Below, one piece after another: positions 1 to 5,425 of a stretch of 6,300 nucleotides of DNA (its first letter is position 1; every line of letters begins with the position of its first letter). The notes beneath the pieces were generated by a model. That model made no database searches. It was not told where the DNA came from and saw nothing but the letters and a program-made list of their open reading frames with translations. Location of the stretch: contig CAKOFP010000312.1 in the NCBI GenBank assembly GCA_933226995.1, forward strand, positions 1 to 6,300. The letters run 5' to 3'. The position numbers and the translations under genes are program-made. Source of the stretch: Candidatus Nitrosopolaris rasttigaisensis. GTDB taxonomy: Archaea; Thermoproteota; Nitrososphaeria; Nitrososphaerales; Nitrososphaeraceae.

Positions 1-51
1 AATAACCCCTGCTAAGAATAGAAATATTGAAGGTAAATTTAAATTAAACAT
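1..51 (-). other. Possible start of a divergent gene (17 codons to the window edge)
   Basis: Read on the minus strand, an ATG at 51-49 opens a frame that stays open to the window edge and gives MFNLNLPSIFLFLAGVI, a hydrophobic stretch that could be the beginning of a signal peptide or membrane segment. Only 17 codons are visible, the region is AT-rich, and no ribosome binding site is seen. The frame also covers the TATA-like box proposed for the proteasome gene. The + strand of the same stretch has an open frame (ending at TAG 59-61) that could equally be the tail of an upstream gene. Neither reading is established. Confidence 0.15.
38..44 (+). promoter_or_regulatory. TATA-like box upstream of psmA
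   Basis: TTTAAAT lies in an AT-rich stretch, 29-35 nt before the TTG start at 73. With the usual archaeal spacing of about 25 nt from TATA box to transcription start, the transcript would begin within a few bases of the start codon. This fits the absence of a Shine-Dalgarno sequence. It is a pattern match only. Confidence 0.4.
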
Positions 52-72
52 TACGAAGTAGTTAAAAATGAA

Positions 73-810
73 TTGTTACCAGCAGCAGCGGGTTATGATA
101 GGGCGATTACAGTATTTTCACCGGATGGTAGACTTTATCAACTTGAATATGCAATTGAGACAGTAAGACGAGGGACACTGGCCATAGGAATAAAAAGTAA
201 TGAGGGGGTCCTCTTGGCAGTAGAAGAAAAGGCAAGAAAGCTACAGATATCAGATGTAACTCAAAAAATATTTCAGGTTGACGATCATATAGGAGTAGCA
301 GCGGCGGGTTACATTCCTGATGCTAGGACACAGGTCGACCACGCCAGGTTTTTTGCACAGAGTAACAGACTGATATATGATGAGCCAGTCGATGTCGAGG
401 GCGTAGCCAAAAACATTGCGGATATGGCGCAGCAGTTTACGCAGTATGCAGGAGTTAGACCCTTCGGCGTTGCGCTCATCCTTGCCGGCGTCGACAAAAG
501 TGGTGCTGCTCTTTATTTGACCGATCCAAGTGGAACCTATATCGGTTATGACGCCGTCGCGATCGGTGCAGGCAGCGACCAGGTGACTGAATTTCTAGAA
601 AAAAGCTACAAGGATAATATGTCGATGGAAGAAGGTGGTGCTCTCGCAATGGAATCAATTTCTCTCGTAAGTGAAGAGAAAACAGGTACGAGACATGTAA
701 AGATGGCTATAATAGCTAATGATTCTAAAACCATGAGAAAAGTCGAAGAAGAAGAGATTGAAAAATATGCCGCAATGGCCAAAGGCAAGCCGGCCAGTAG
801 GAGTGCCTAG
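73..810 (+). CDS. psmA: 20S proteasome alpha subunit
   Basis: This 245-residue protein is an archaeal proteasome alpha subunit. Seven copies form each outer ring of the cytosolic 20S core, gate substrate entry and dock ATPase activators such as PAN or Cdc48. Residues 8-34 carry the alpha-type N-terminal signature (YDRAITVFSPDGRLYQLEYA, then IETVRRG). This N-terminal extension distinguishes alpha from the proteolytic beta subunits, which carry a catalytic threonine. Residues 79-92 (GYIPDAR, then VDHAR) match the conserved segment after strand S4. Lys65 in the QKIF segment probably corresponds to the pocket lysine that binds HbYX activator tails; this is by remembered alignment. The length is normal for the family. 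The start is TTG at 73, chosen because the family begins MLPA-x-AGYDRAI and no in-frame ATG or GTG lies between the upstream stop (TAA 40-42) and this codon. There is no clear Shine-Dalgarno site. The tail is charged (KVEEEEIEKY) and ends at TAG. No psmB or PAN is in the window. Confidence 0.96.
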   Translation: MLPAAAGYDRAITVFSPDGRLYQLEYAIETVRRGTLAIGIKSNEGVLLAVEEKARKLQISDVTQKIFQVDDHIGVAAAGYIPDARTQVDHARFFAQSNRLIYDEPVDVEGVAKNIADMAQQFTQYAGVRPFGVALILAGVDKSGAALYLTDPSGTYIGYDAVAIGAGSDQVTEFLEKSYKDNMSMEEGGALAMESISLVSEEKTGTRHVKMAIIANDSKTMRKVEEEEIEKYAAMAKGKPASRSA

Positions 811-814
811 TCGG

Positions 815-821
815 TTTAAAT
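815..821 (+). promoter_or_regulatory. TATA-like box upstream of the redoxin pseudogene
   Basis: TTTAAAT, the same heptamer as before psmA, sits 26-32 nt before the ATG at 847. The spacing suits an archaeal promoter giving a very short leader. If real, the decayed gene kept its promoter, which may now serve the methyltransferase gene downstream. Confidence 0.35.
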
Positions 822-825
822 GAGA

Positions 826-832
826 TTTTTTT
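826..832 (+). terminator. T-tract terminator candidate after psmA
   Basis: Seven consecutive T residues occur 16 nt after the psmA stop. Archaeal RNA polymerase terminates at such T-rich stretches without needing a hairpin, and none is visible here. The tract also falls between the TATA-like box at 815 and the next start, so it could simply be part of an AT-rich promoter region. Confidence 0.3.
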
Positions 833-846
833 CAAGTTGAAAATGC

Positions 847-1390
847 ATGCCTTTTCACATAGGAGACAAAGCTCCGAATCTAAGTGTATTCGATTGGGTT
901 CAGGGAAAACCTACCAACCTCGATAGCGAAATTGGAAATGTAGTGCTCGTTAAAGTCTTTCAAGTCAATTGTCCAGGCTATTTCAATCACGAAAATCCGC
1001 AAGTAGTGGAGAGGAATAGTAAATATTACCAGCGCGGACTGAAAGTTTTAGGGATTGCTCCCGCTATTGAGAAATAATGTCCTTTTGCTCCTAACCTTCT
1101 GCGAGGCTGTAGGCAAAACACGCAAGGTGTTGGTAGAAGCAGGAAACAAATTAAGTTATAAGATTCCATTCCCTGTCTGTATGCATGAATTGAAGAGGGA
1201 GAGCCCTTTGACTTATACCAACCCTATTGAATTTATTGAAGCAAATCCTTGACTCAAAACAATTTTCAGGAAAAACTTTTGAAGAGCATAGGCGGCTATT
1301 TTGGTAGATAATAATGGGGTTTGTACGACACATTTTTTTGGTTCGACGGGCTTTCTGGAGAGCGCAATAAAGCAGTTGCTGAATGAGTGA
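847..1390 (+). pseudogene. Decayed redoxin (AhpC/TSA-like thioredoxin-fold) gene
   Basis: The original product was a thioredoxin-fold redoxin, probably a thiol-dependent peroxidase or disulfide oxidoreductase. It is now broken. Frame 1 (847-1077) gives an intact N-terminus from MPFHIGDKAPNLSVFDW through VKVFQVNCPGYF to LKVLGIAPAIEK, then stops at TAA 1075. Similarity resumes in another frame near 1071 (NNVLLLL, then EAVGKTRKVL, NKLSYKIPFPV) up to TGA 1250. A third frame carries FSGKTFEEHR (about 1266-1292). The C-terminus (ILVDNNGV, then FFGSTGFLESAIKQLLNE) is read at 1298-1387 and ends at TGA 1388-1390. This needs at least three frame changes, and probably small deletions too: the segment expected after GIA-x-A-x-E is missing. 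The active site reads C-P-G-Y (Cys42, Tyr45), whereas relatives I recall have C-P-G-C, so the resolving cysteine is lost as well. Family assignment is confident; exact substrate is unknown. Sequencing error is an alternative, but several lesions plus the lost cysteine argue against it. Confidence 0.82.
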
Positions 1391-2237
1391 TCTAAATTTT
1401 CCCAATCTTTGGATAGCCATTCCTGATTCTTCACTTTCAGATGAGCAAACAAAGAGGGACAAGACGATAAAAATATGCCAATTTGCCCGAGCCTGTTCTA
1501 TGTTTCGTGTAAAAAAAATCTTTATATATCATGACAAGACAACAAATACTCCTACAGAAGACTTTTCGCTCTTAAAGACGGTCTTACGTTACCTCGATAC
1601 TCCACAATACCTGAGAAAATTATTGTATCCTCTTTCAGATAAGTTAGAATATGCAGGTCTTCTGCATCCTATCAACGCGCCCCACCATCGTAAGCTAGAA
1701 AGGATCAGAGATGTCAAGTTTGGAGACGTGCGGGTCGGAGTGATTATAATGGTCAGGGGCAAGTTGCATGTGAATGTAGGCCTAAGCAGTCTTGTTAGTT
1801 TCGAAGGATCTGGTTTTCACGGGAAAAAAGTTAATGTTAAAATCGTCTCCACGCATCCGTCGCTAAAAGGCAAGGAGGCCACAGATTATGACATCAAAGA
1901 TAATTATTGGGGATATGAGGTACAGGAAACGTACAGTCTTAATAAATTATTAGAGTCAACTTCGAATACTCAGATTATTATTACCTCCAAAAATGGCGGT
2001 TATGTCAAGGATAATGAGGCTAAAATTTTGGCACGCCTTAAATCTTTTAGGAATTTATTGATAGTATTCGGCACACCAAAAAAAGGGGTAGACGAAATGC
2101 TGGCAGCGGAAGGGCGCCGTATTGAAGCATACGAATTTGTACTGAATATGTTTCCTTTTCAGGGAACTAAGACAATTAGATTGGAAGAAGCAATACTGGG
2201 ATCGCTTGCTATCTTCAATCATTTTCTTTCAAAGTAG
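1383..2237 (+). CDS. SPOUT-class RNA methyltransferase with inserted OB-fold (COG2106/DUF171 family)
   Basis: This 284-residue protein belongs to the family of M. thermautotrophicus MTH1 and human SPOUT1 (C9orf114), annotated as probable RNA (uridine-N3) methyltransferases. It is likely to use S-adenosylmethionine to modify rRNA in the cytosol. Residues 7-51 form the N-terminal half of the SPOUT fold (LWIAIPDSSL, ICQFARACSMFRVKKIFIYHD). Residues of roughly 112-165 look like the OB-fold insertion (VKFGDVRVGVIIMVRGKLHV, THPSLKGKE). Residues 225-280 form the trefoil-knot cofactor site: LLIVFGTPKKGVDEML, then LNMFPFQGTKTIRLEEA and LGSLAIFN. The length is normal. The ATG at 1383 fits the family N-terminus and overlaps the TGA at 1388-1390 of the dead redoxin gene, so the two may once have been translationally coupled. 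No TATA box lies in the last bases before the start, so transcription may come from further upstream. Placement directly before L3 is a known archaeal arrangement and supports a role in ribosome biogenesis. The exact target base is inference. Confidence 0.9.
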   Translation: MSDLNFPNLWIAIPDSSLSDEQTKRDKTIKICQFARACSMFRVKKIFIYHDKTTNTPTEDFSLLKTVLRYLDTPQYLRKLLYPLSDKLEYAGLLHPINAPHHRKLERIRDVKFGDVRVGVIIMVRGKLHVNVGLSSLVSFEGSGFHGKKVNVKIVSTHPSLKGKEATDYDIKDNYWGYEVQETYSLNKLLESTSNTQIIITSKNGGYVKDNEAKILARLKSFRNLLIVFGTPKKGVDEMLAAEGRRIEAYEFVLNMFPFQGTKTIRLEEAILGSLAIFNHFLSK

Positions 2238-2384
2238 TTTATCGAAAATTACGTTTTTTGTCAGCCATTCTTCCTTTTGAGCGGGCGTGTAACTAGGCAG
2301 GGCTTCGATTAGTGAATTTTCGAAAACATAAACCGGGAATATGGTTATTAAAGGGCTGGCGCAGTCTTGCTCTATATGGGCCAC
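2229..2384 (-). CDS. Weak candidate small reverse-strand gene, 51 codons, function unknown
   Basis: On the minus strand a GTG at 2384-2382 opens a frame to TGA at 2231-2229. It spans nearly the whole gap between the methyltransferase and L3 and overlaps the ends of both by a few bases. The peptide begins MAHIEQDCASPLITIFPVYV and ends with ALPSYTPAQKEEWLTKN followed by VIFDKLL. Its composition resembles a normal soluble protein, with mixed charge and no low complexity. I recognise no family. There is no good ribosome binding site, the frame stays open upstream of the GTG into the L3 antisense, and a frame this long is expected by chance fairly often at this base composition. It could also be the remnant of a longer gene. 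Confidence 0.2.
   Translation of the reverse strand: MAHIEQDCASPLITIFPVYVFENSLIEALPSYTPAQKEEWLTKNVIFDKLL
2242..2323. repeat. 9-bp perfect inverted repeat with adjoining palindrome
   Basis: TCGAAAATT at 2242-2250 is the exact reverse complement of AATTTTCGA at 2315-2323, with 64 nt between. The right arm overlaps a perfect 10-bp palindrome, TTTTCGAAAA, at 2317-2326, about 20 nt upstream of the TATA-like box proposed for the ribosomal cluster. The position suits an operator or upstream control element, but arms this short and AT-rich can arise by chance. Confidence 0.35.
2254..2259 (+). terminator. T-tract terminator candidate after the methyltransferase gene
   Basis: Six consecutive T residues lie 17 nt after the methyltransferase stop and are followed by a pyrimidine-rich stretch up to about 2278. 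This is typical of hairpin-independent archaeal termination and would separate the methyltransferase transcript from that of the ribosomal cluster. Confidence 0.35.
2345..2352 (+). promoter_or_regulatory. TATA-like box upstream of the ribosomal protein cluster
   Basis: TTATTAAA lies 24-31 nt before the L3 ATG at 2376, the spacing expected for a leaderless or near-leaderless archaeal transcript. No Shine-Dalgarno sequence precedes L3, which fits. An alternative is the less TATA-like ACATAAAC at 2325-2332. Confidence 0.4.
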
Positions 2385-3374
2385 CGTAAGTACAGCGCTC
2401 CGAGACGAGGTAGCATTGCCTTCAGGCCGAGGGCTAGAGCTAAAAGCATCGAATCCAGGATTCGAAGCTGGCCTAAGAGTGCAGAAGAGAAATCAAACTT
2501 AGCTGGTTTTGCTGGCTTTAAAGCAGGAGTGATACACGTTCTAACTATTGACGATCGGGAGAAAACTCCAAACTTTGGCAAGCATTTTTTAAATCCTAGT
2601 ACGGTCATAGTTGCCCCACCACTTAGAATAATTGGTATTCGCGCCTATAGCGAGAACCAAAATGGAAGAAATGTCATTTTTGATGTCTACTCAAAAGATC
2701 TACCGAAAGATCTTCGTCGCAAATTTACTCCCAATTTTGACGAAGAAAAGATTATAAACTCTGAATCGAAACTTGATAGGGCTGTCTCTGTCGTCGCTGT
2801 GGTTTCGGTTCTGCCGCGAGACGCTAACCTATCACAGAAGAAACCATTTGTCTTCGAAATTGCTGTAACAGGAAAAGATGTCAAATCTAAATACGATTAC
2901 TTAAAGACCATGCTGGGCAAAGAAATTCGAGTGAGTGACATTTTCCAGGTAGGTCAGTACATCGACGTTTCTGCTATCACTAGGGGCAAGGGTATTGAAG
3001 GTCCTATTACGAGATTTGGCGTAAAGAGAAAACAACACAAGTCTAGAAAGAGCGTGCGTGCGGTTGGCACGTTAGGTCCTATCTCGCCTGCAGTCGTAAT
3101 GTATACAGTTCCAAGACAGGGTCAAAGAGGTTTCCATCAGCGAACAGAATACAATAAACGAATCCTTATGATATCTAATACTCAGAAGAACACCGCGGAT
3201 CATATCAATCCAAGTGGCGGTTTCAAGCACTTCGGACTGGTAAATGGCGATTACATAGTTGTGAAAGGTTCAATCCCGGGCGTCCCTAAGAGACTAATCA
3301 AAATGAGACAGCCGATACGCAATTTCCAGAAAAAGATCTTCGAACCAAAAGTACTAGAGGTAGTCGTCCAATGA
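2376..3374 (+). CDS. rpl3: 50S ribosomal protein L3 (uL3)
   Basis: L3 is an early-binding large-subunit protein whose long internal loop reaches toward the peptidyl transferase centre. The product is 332 residues, within the usual archaeal range. The N-terminus MGHRKYSAPRRGS is the archaeal/eukaryotic form. The core carries RGKGIEGP (about 203-210), GFHQRTEYNKR (252-262), SGGFKHFGL (280-288) and GSIPGVPKR (298-306). The residue after GTLGP is Ile-Ser-Pro where many archaea have Trp-His-Pro; I recall the same variation in Thaumarchaeota. The ATG at 2376 is preferred over an in-frame TTG at 2367 because the family begins MGHR. It is the first gene of the cluster, and its stop overlaps the L4 start as ATGA. 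Confidence 0.96.
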   Translation: MGHRKYSAPRRGSIAFRPRARAKSIESRIRSWPKSAEEKSNLAGFAGFKAGVIHVLTIDDREKTPNFGKHFLNPSTVIVAPPLRIIGIRAYSENQNGRNVIFDVYSKDLPKDLRRKFTPNFDEEKIINSESKLDRAVSVVAVVSVLPRDANLSQKKPFVFEIAVTGKDVKSKYDYLKTMLGKEIRVSDIFQVGQYIDVSAITRGKGIEGPITRFGVKRKQHKSRKSVRAVGTLGPISPAVVMYTVPRQGQRGFHQRTEYNKRILMISNTQKNTADHINPSGGFKHFGLVNGDYIVVKGSIPGVPKRLIKMRQPIRNFQKKIFEPKVLEVVVQ

Positions 3375-4195
3375 GTTTGAACGTTGGGGTACTTGGTATT
3401 GACGGTCGCAAGACGGACACAACCCTGTTGCCAGAAGTCTTTAAGAGCGCCTACAGACCCGATGTTATACACAAGGTCTATGTGAACTTGTTGTCACACG
3501 GCTTTCAGAGACAGGGTCGCTATCCTGCAGCTGGCGAGATTGTTAGTGCCGAGTCCCGTAACACAGGTCTTGGAATGGCAAGAATTGCTAGAGCCCGAGG
3601 CGAGGGTTTTCCAAGAGCTGGACAGGCTGCTGGAGTCGCTGGGGTCAGACATGGCAGGGTAGCGCATCCACCGGAATCTTGGAAAAAAATCTACAAAAAG
3701 GTCAATAAGAAAGAGAAATATCTGGCACTGCGTTCGGCTATCGCAGCCACTGCGAGGAAAGATTTGATAGAGCAACGTGGGCACAAGGTAGGAACAGTTA
3801 CAAATTTTCCTGTTGTTGTCTCGAACGATATTGAATCAGTTTCAAAGGCAAAGGATCTAAAAAAGATCCTAATTAGTTTGGGCTTGAGTGAAGACCTAAG
3901 CAGAGCAATGTCATCACGCAAGGTCAGATCAGGCTTAGCCAGACGCAGGGGGCGCAAAAACCGTGTGGGGTATAGTGCATTGGTTGTTACAGGGAGTGAA
4001 AAAGACAAGATTTGCCAGGTATCTGGTTCTCTCCCCGGAGTCCACATAAAAGGTGTGAGACAATTAAGCGTCCTAGACTTAGTTCCAGGGTCCAAACGAA
4101 TTAGGCTGACAATATTCTCTCAAAATGCTATCGAAAAATTGAAGGAAGTTAGACCCGTGAAGTCTGGGGTGAGTGAGATGGGTCCACATGAGTAG
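3371..4195 (+). CDS. rpl4: 50S ribosomal protein L4 (uL4, archaeal L4e type)
   Basis: L4 binds 23S rRNA early in assembly and sends a long loop into the peptide exit tunnel. This 274-residue protein is of the archaeal/eukaryotic L4e type and normal length. Residues of about 50-106 contain the tunnel loop, rich in Gly, Arg and Ala (GRYPAAGEIVSAESRNTG, MARIARARGEGFPRAGQ, GVRHGRVAHPP). Residues 182-207 carry the second signature (RKVRSGLARRRGRKNRVGYS, then ALVV). The C-terminal domain ends LDLVPGSKRIRLTIFSQNA plus a short variable tail. The start overlaps the L3 stop by 4 nt (ATGA). GAGGT at 3357-3361, 9 nt before the ATG and still inside L3, is a good ribosome binding site, so L4 appears to be read from the L3 message. 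Confidence 0.96.
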   Translation: MSLNVGVLGIDGRKTDTTLLPEVFKSAYRPDVIHKVYVNLLSHGFQRQGRYPAAGEIVSAESRNTGLGMARIARARGEGFPRAGQAAGVAGVRHGRVAHPPESWKKIYKKVNKKEKYLALRSAIAATARKDLIEQRGHKVGTVTNFPVVVSNDIESVSKAKDLKKILISLGLSEDLSRAMSSRKVRSGLARRRGRKNRVGYSALVVTGSEKDKICQVSGSLPGVHIKGVRQLSVLDLVPGSKRIRLTIFSQNAIEKLKEVRPVKSGVSEMGPHE

Positions 4196-4487
4196 TAATC
4201 GCCCGAGACCGCTAGAAAACATGAGTGCTGAAGATGCTAGGAGGATAATTATCAAACCCTACATCACTGAAAAAGCATTCAATCTAATAGAAGGCCAAAA
4301 TATGATAATATTCATAGTAGATCGTCAAGCAACAAAGAAGCACATCAAGGCTGCATTGAAGAGTCTTTACGAAATAGAGGCACAGGGTGTGAATACACTC
4401 AGGAGTATTCGAGGCAAGAAAGCAATAGTGAAATTCGCCACAGCGGAAGGAGCAAGAGACCTTGCTACAAGTTTGGGCCTTGTGTAG
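4188..4487 (+). CDS. rpl23: 50S ribosomal protein L23 (uL23)
   Basis: L23 sits at the exit of the nascent-chain tunnel and forms part of the docking site for SRP and chaperones. The product is 99 residues. The core starts with ARRIIIKPYITEKA (17-30), continues FIVDRQATKKHIKAALKSLY and VNTLRSIRGKKAIVKF, and ends RDLATSLGLV. Start choice is uncertain. ATG 4188 overlaps the L4 stop by 8 nt and lies about 14 nt after the GGGGTGAG at 4166-4173. GTG 4173 would add five residues but overlaps that purine-rich element. ATG 4221 would give an 88-residue protein, nearer the common core length, but has no ribosome binding site. In most archaea L2 follows L23; here S19 does. Confidence 0.93.
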   Translation: MSSNRPRPLENMSAEDARRIIIKPYITEKAFNLIEGQNMIIFIVDRQATKKHIKAALKSLYEIEAQGVNTLRSIRGKKAIVKFATAEGARDLATSLGLV

Positions 4488-4507
4488 TATCTTCGTGTCT
4501 CGTTAGA

Positions 4508-4514
4508 TTTAAAA
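4508..4514 (+). promoter_or_regulatory. TATA-like box in the L23-S19 gap
   Basis: TTTAAAA lies in the only sizeable gap inside the ribosomal cluster, 25-31 nt before the TTG start of S19. That spacing matches the TATA-like elements before L3 and the redoxin pseudogene. It could drive a second transcript for S19, L22, S3 and L29. A separate ribosome binding site 10 nt further on means the message need not be leaderless. Confidence 0.35.
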
Positions 4515-4523
4515 GTAGCAGAC

Positions 4524-4529
4524 AGGTGG
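4524..4529 (+). promoter_or_regulatory. Ribosome binding site for S19
   Basis: AGGTGG, partly complementary to the CCUCC-type end of archaeal 16S rRNA, ends 9 nt before the TTG at 4539. It supports this non-ATG start, which is also the first possible codon after an in-frame TAG at 4536-4538. Confidence 0.5.
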
Positions 4530-4538
4530 CAGAATTAG

Positions 4539-4946
4539 TTGGTTCGGGAATTCAAATTCAAAGGCTATTCGCCTGAGCAATTGCAAACGTTATCAATTGA
4601 AGCATTAATCCCGCTTTTGAATGCGCGTGTCCGAAGATCCCTTGATAAGAGAGTCGGCAAGTACATGAACGATGCAAAGAGAAAGTTACGTGAAGAGATA
4701 AAATTAGCACGAGAAGGTAAGCTCAAAGGGGAATTAAAGACCCATGTTCGTGATATGATTATTTTGCCTGACATGATAGGGCTGAGTGTTAAAGTTCACA
4801 ATGGGAAAGAATTTTTTGCAGTTAATATAAAGCCTGAAATGATAGGACATTATCTTGGTGAATATGCGATAACTAATAGAAGAGTGCAACATGGCGCTCC
4901 TGGCGTCGGAGCTTCTAGATCCTCGCTCTACGTACCACTTAAGTGA
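4539..4946 (+). CDS. rps19: 30S ribosomal protein S19 (uS19)
   Basis: S19 lies in the head of the small subunit with S13 and takes part in contacts near the A site and with the large subunit. This 135-residue form has the archaeal/eukaryotic N-terminal extension (FKFKGYSPEQLQ, then a basic helical segment at 29-66) before the universal core at 68-131: RDMIILPDMIGLSVKVHNGK, FFAVNIKPEMIGHYLGEYA, then RVQHGAPGVGASRSS. The start is TTG 4539, forced by an in-frame stop just before it and supported by an upstream AGGTGG. It directly follows L23, with no L2 between. L22 begins 6 nt after its stop. Confidence 0.95.
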   Translation: MVREFKFKGYSPEQLQTLSIEALIPLLNARVRRSLDKRVGKYMNDAKRKLREEIKLAREGKLKGELKTHVRDMIILPDMIGLSVKVHNGKEFFAVNIKPEMIGHYLGEYAITNRRVQHGAPGVGASRSSLYVPLK

Positions 4947-4948
4947 TC
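4943..4948 (+). promoter_or_regulatory. Ribosome binding site for L22 overlapping the S19 stop
   Basis: GTGATC matches the complement of the GAUCAC segment near the 3' end of archaeal 16S rRNA. It contains the S19 stop codon (TGA 4944-4946) and ends 4 nt before the L22 ATG, which suggests that translation of the two genes is linked. Confidence 0.45.
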
Positions 4949-4952
4949 TTAC

Positions 4953-5423
4953 ATGCCGAATTATTCGTACGCGTTTCAGCAATTTGACAACACCAAGCAC
5001 GTGAGGGCGGCTCTAAGAGAAAAAAACATCTCCCCAAAACACTCAAGAGAAGTCGCTCTAGCAATTAAGGGATCTTCTATTGAGAAAGCACGGGAGTTTT
5101 TAGAAAATGTTATCGCTAAGAGGCTTGCAGTTCCGTATAGACGGTACAACAACGAGGTGGCCCATAGATCAAACATACAAGATGGTTTTTTTGCAGGTAG
5201 GTTTCCACAAAAAACCGCTAAAGAATTCTTGAAACTTCTTGATAATCTGGAATCCAATGCTGAATACAAGGGTATGGATCTTGATAGACTCAGAATTGTA
5301 AGTGCTGTTGTTCACAGAGGGACAAAACTTGAACGATTTACACCTAGGGCAATGGGAAGAGCAAGCCCAAAAATCGGCATGCTAGTCCATATAGAGTTGG
5401 TAGCAAAGGAAGGTTTAGCATAA
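4953..5423 (+). CDS. rpl22: 50S ribosomal protein L22 (uL22)
   Basis: L22 binds 23S rRNA and its long beta-hairpin lines the peptide exit tunnel together with L4. This 156-residue protein has the archaeal/eukaryotic (L17e-like) form. It opens with NYSYAFQQFDNTKHVRA, continues with the helical core SPKHSREVALAIKGSSIEKA (27-46) and VPYRRYNNEVAHR (60-72), and carries the hairpin signature RFTPRAMGRASPKI at 128-141. The length is normal. The ATG at 4953 follows a GTGATC ribosome binding site. S3 begins 2 nt after the stop. Confidence 0.96.
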   Translation: MPNYSYAFQQFDNTKHVRAALREKNISPKHSREVALAIKGSSIEKAREFLENVIAKRLAVPYRRYNNEVAHRSNIQDGFFAGRFPQKTAKEFLKLLDNLESNAEYKGMDLDRLRIVSAVVHRGTKLERFTPRAMGRASPKIGMLVHIELVAKEGLA

Positions 5424-5425
5424 TA

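Noticed and set aside
68..70. ATG just before psmA as its start
   Set aside because: It is in a different frame from the proteasome coding sequence. The TTG at 73 gives the expected MLPAAAGYDRAI N-terminus.
1055..1252. Separate 65-codon gene
   Set aside because: Its sequence from VGKTRKVL onward is the middle of the broken redoxin in a shifted frame, so it is part of the pseudogene.
1151..1462. Overlapping minus-strand frames of 79 and 103 codons across the pseudogene
   Set aside because: They resemble no family and lie opposite recognisable redoxin and methyltransferase sequence. They are best explained as antisense shadows.
2367..2375. In-frame TTG upstream of L3 that would add three residues
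   Set aside because: Archaeal L3 begins with MGHR, matching the ATG at 2376. The TTG has no supporting binding site.
2238..2375. tRNA or structured RNA in the gap before L3
   Set aside because: No cloverleaf, T-loop motif or convincing stem pairing could be found beyond the short inverted repeat.
3691..4095. 134-codon minus-strand frame inside L4
   Set aside because: It is fully antisense to strongly conserved L4 sequence, has no recognisable domain, and its composition mirrors the sense codons.
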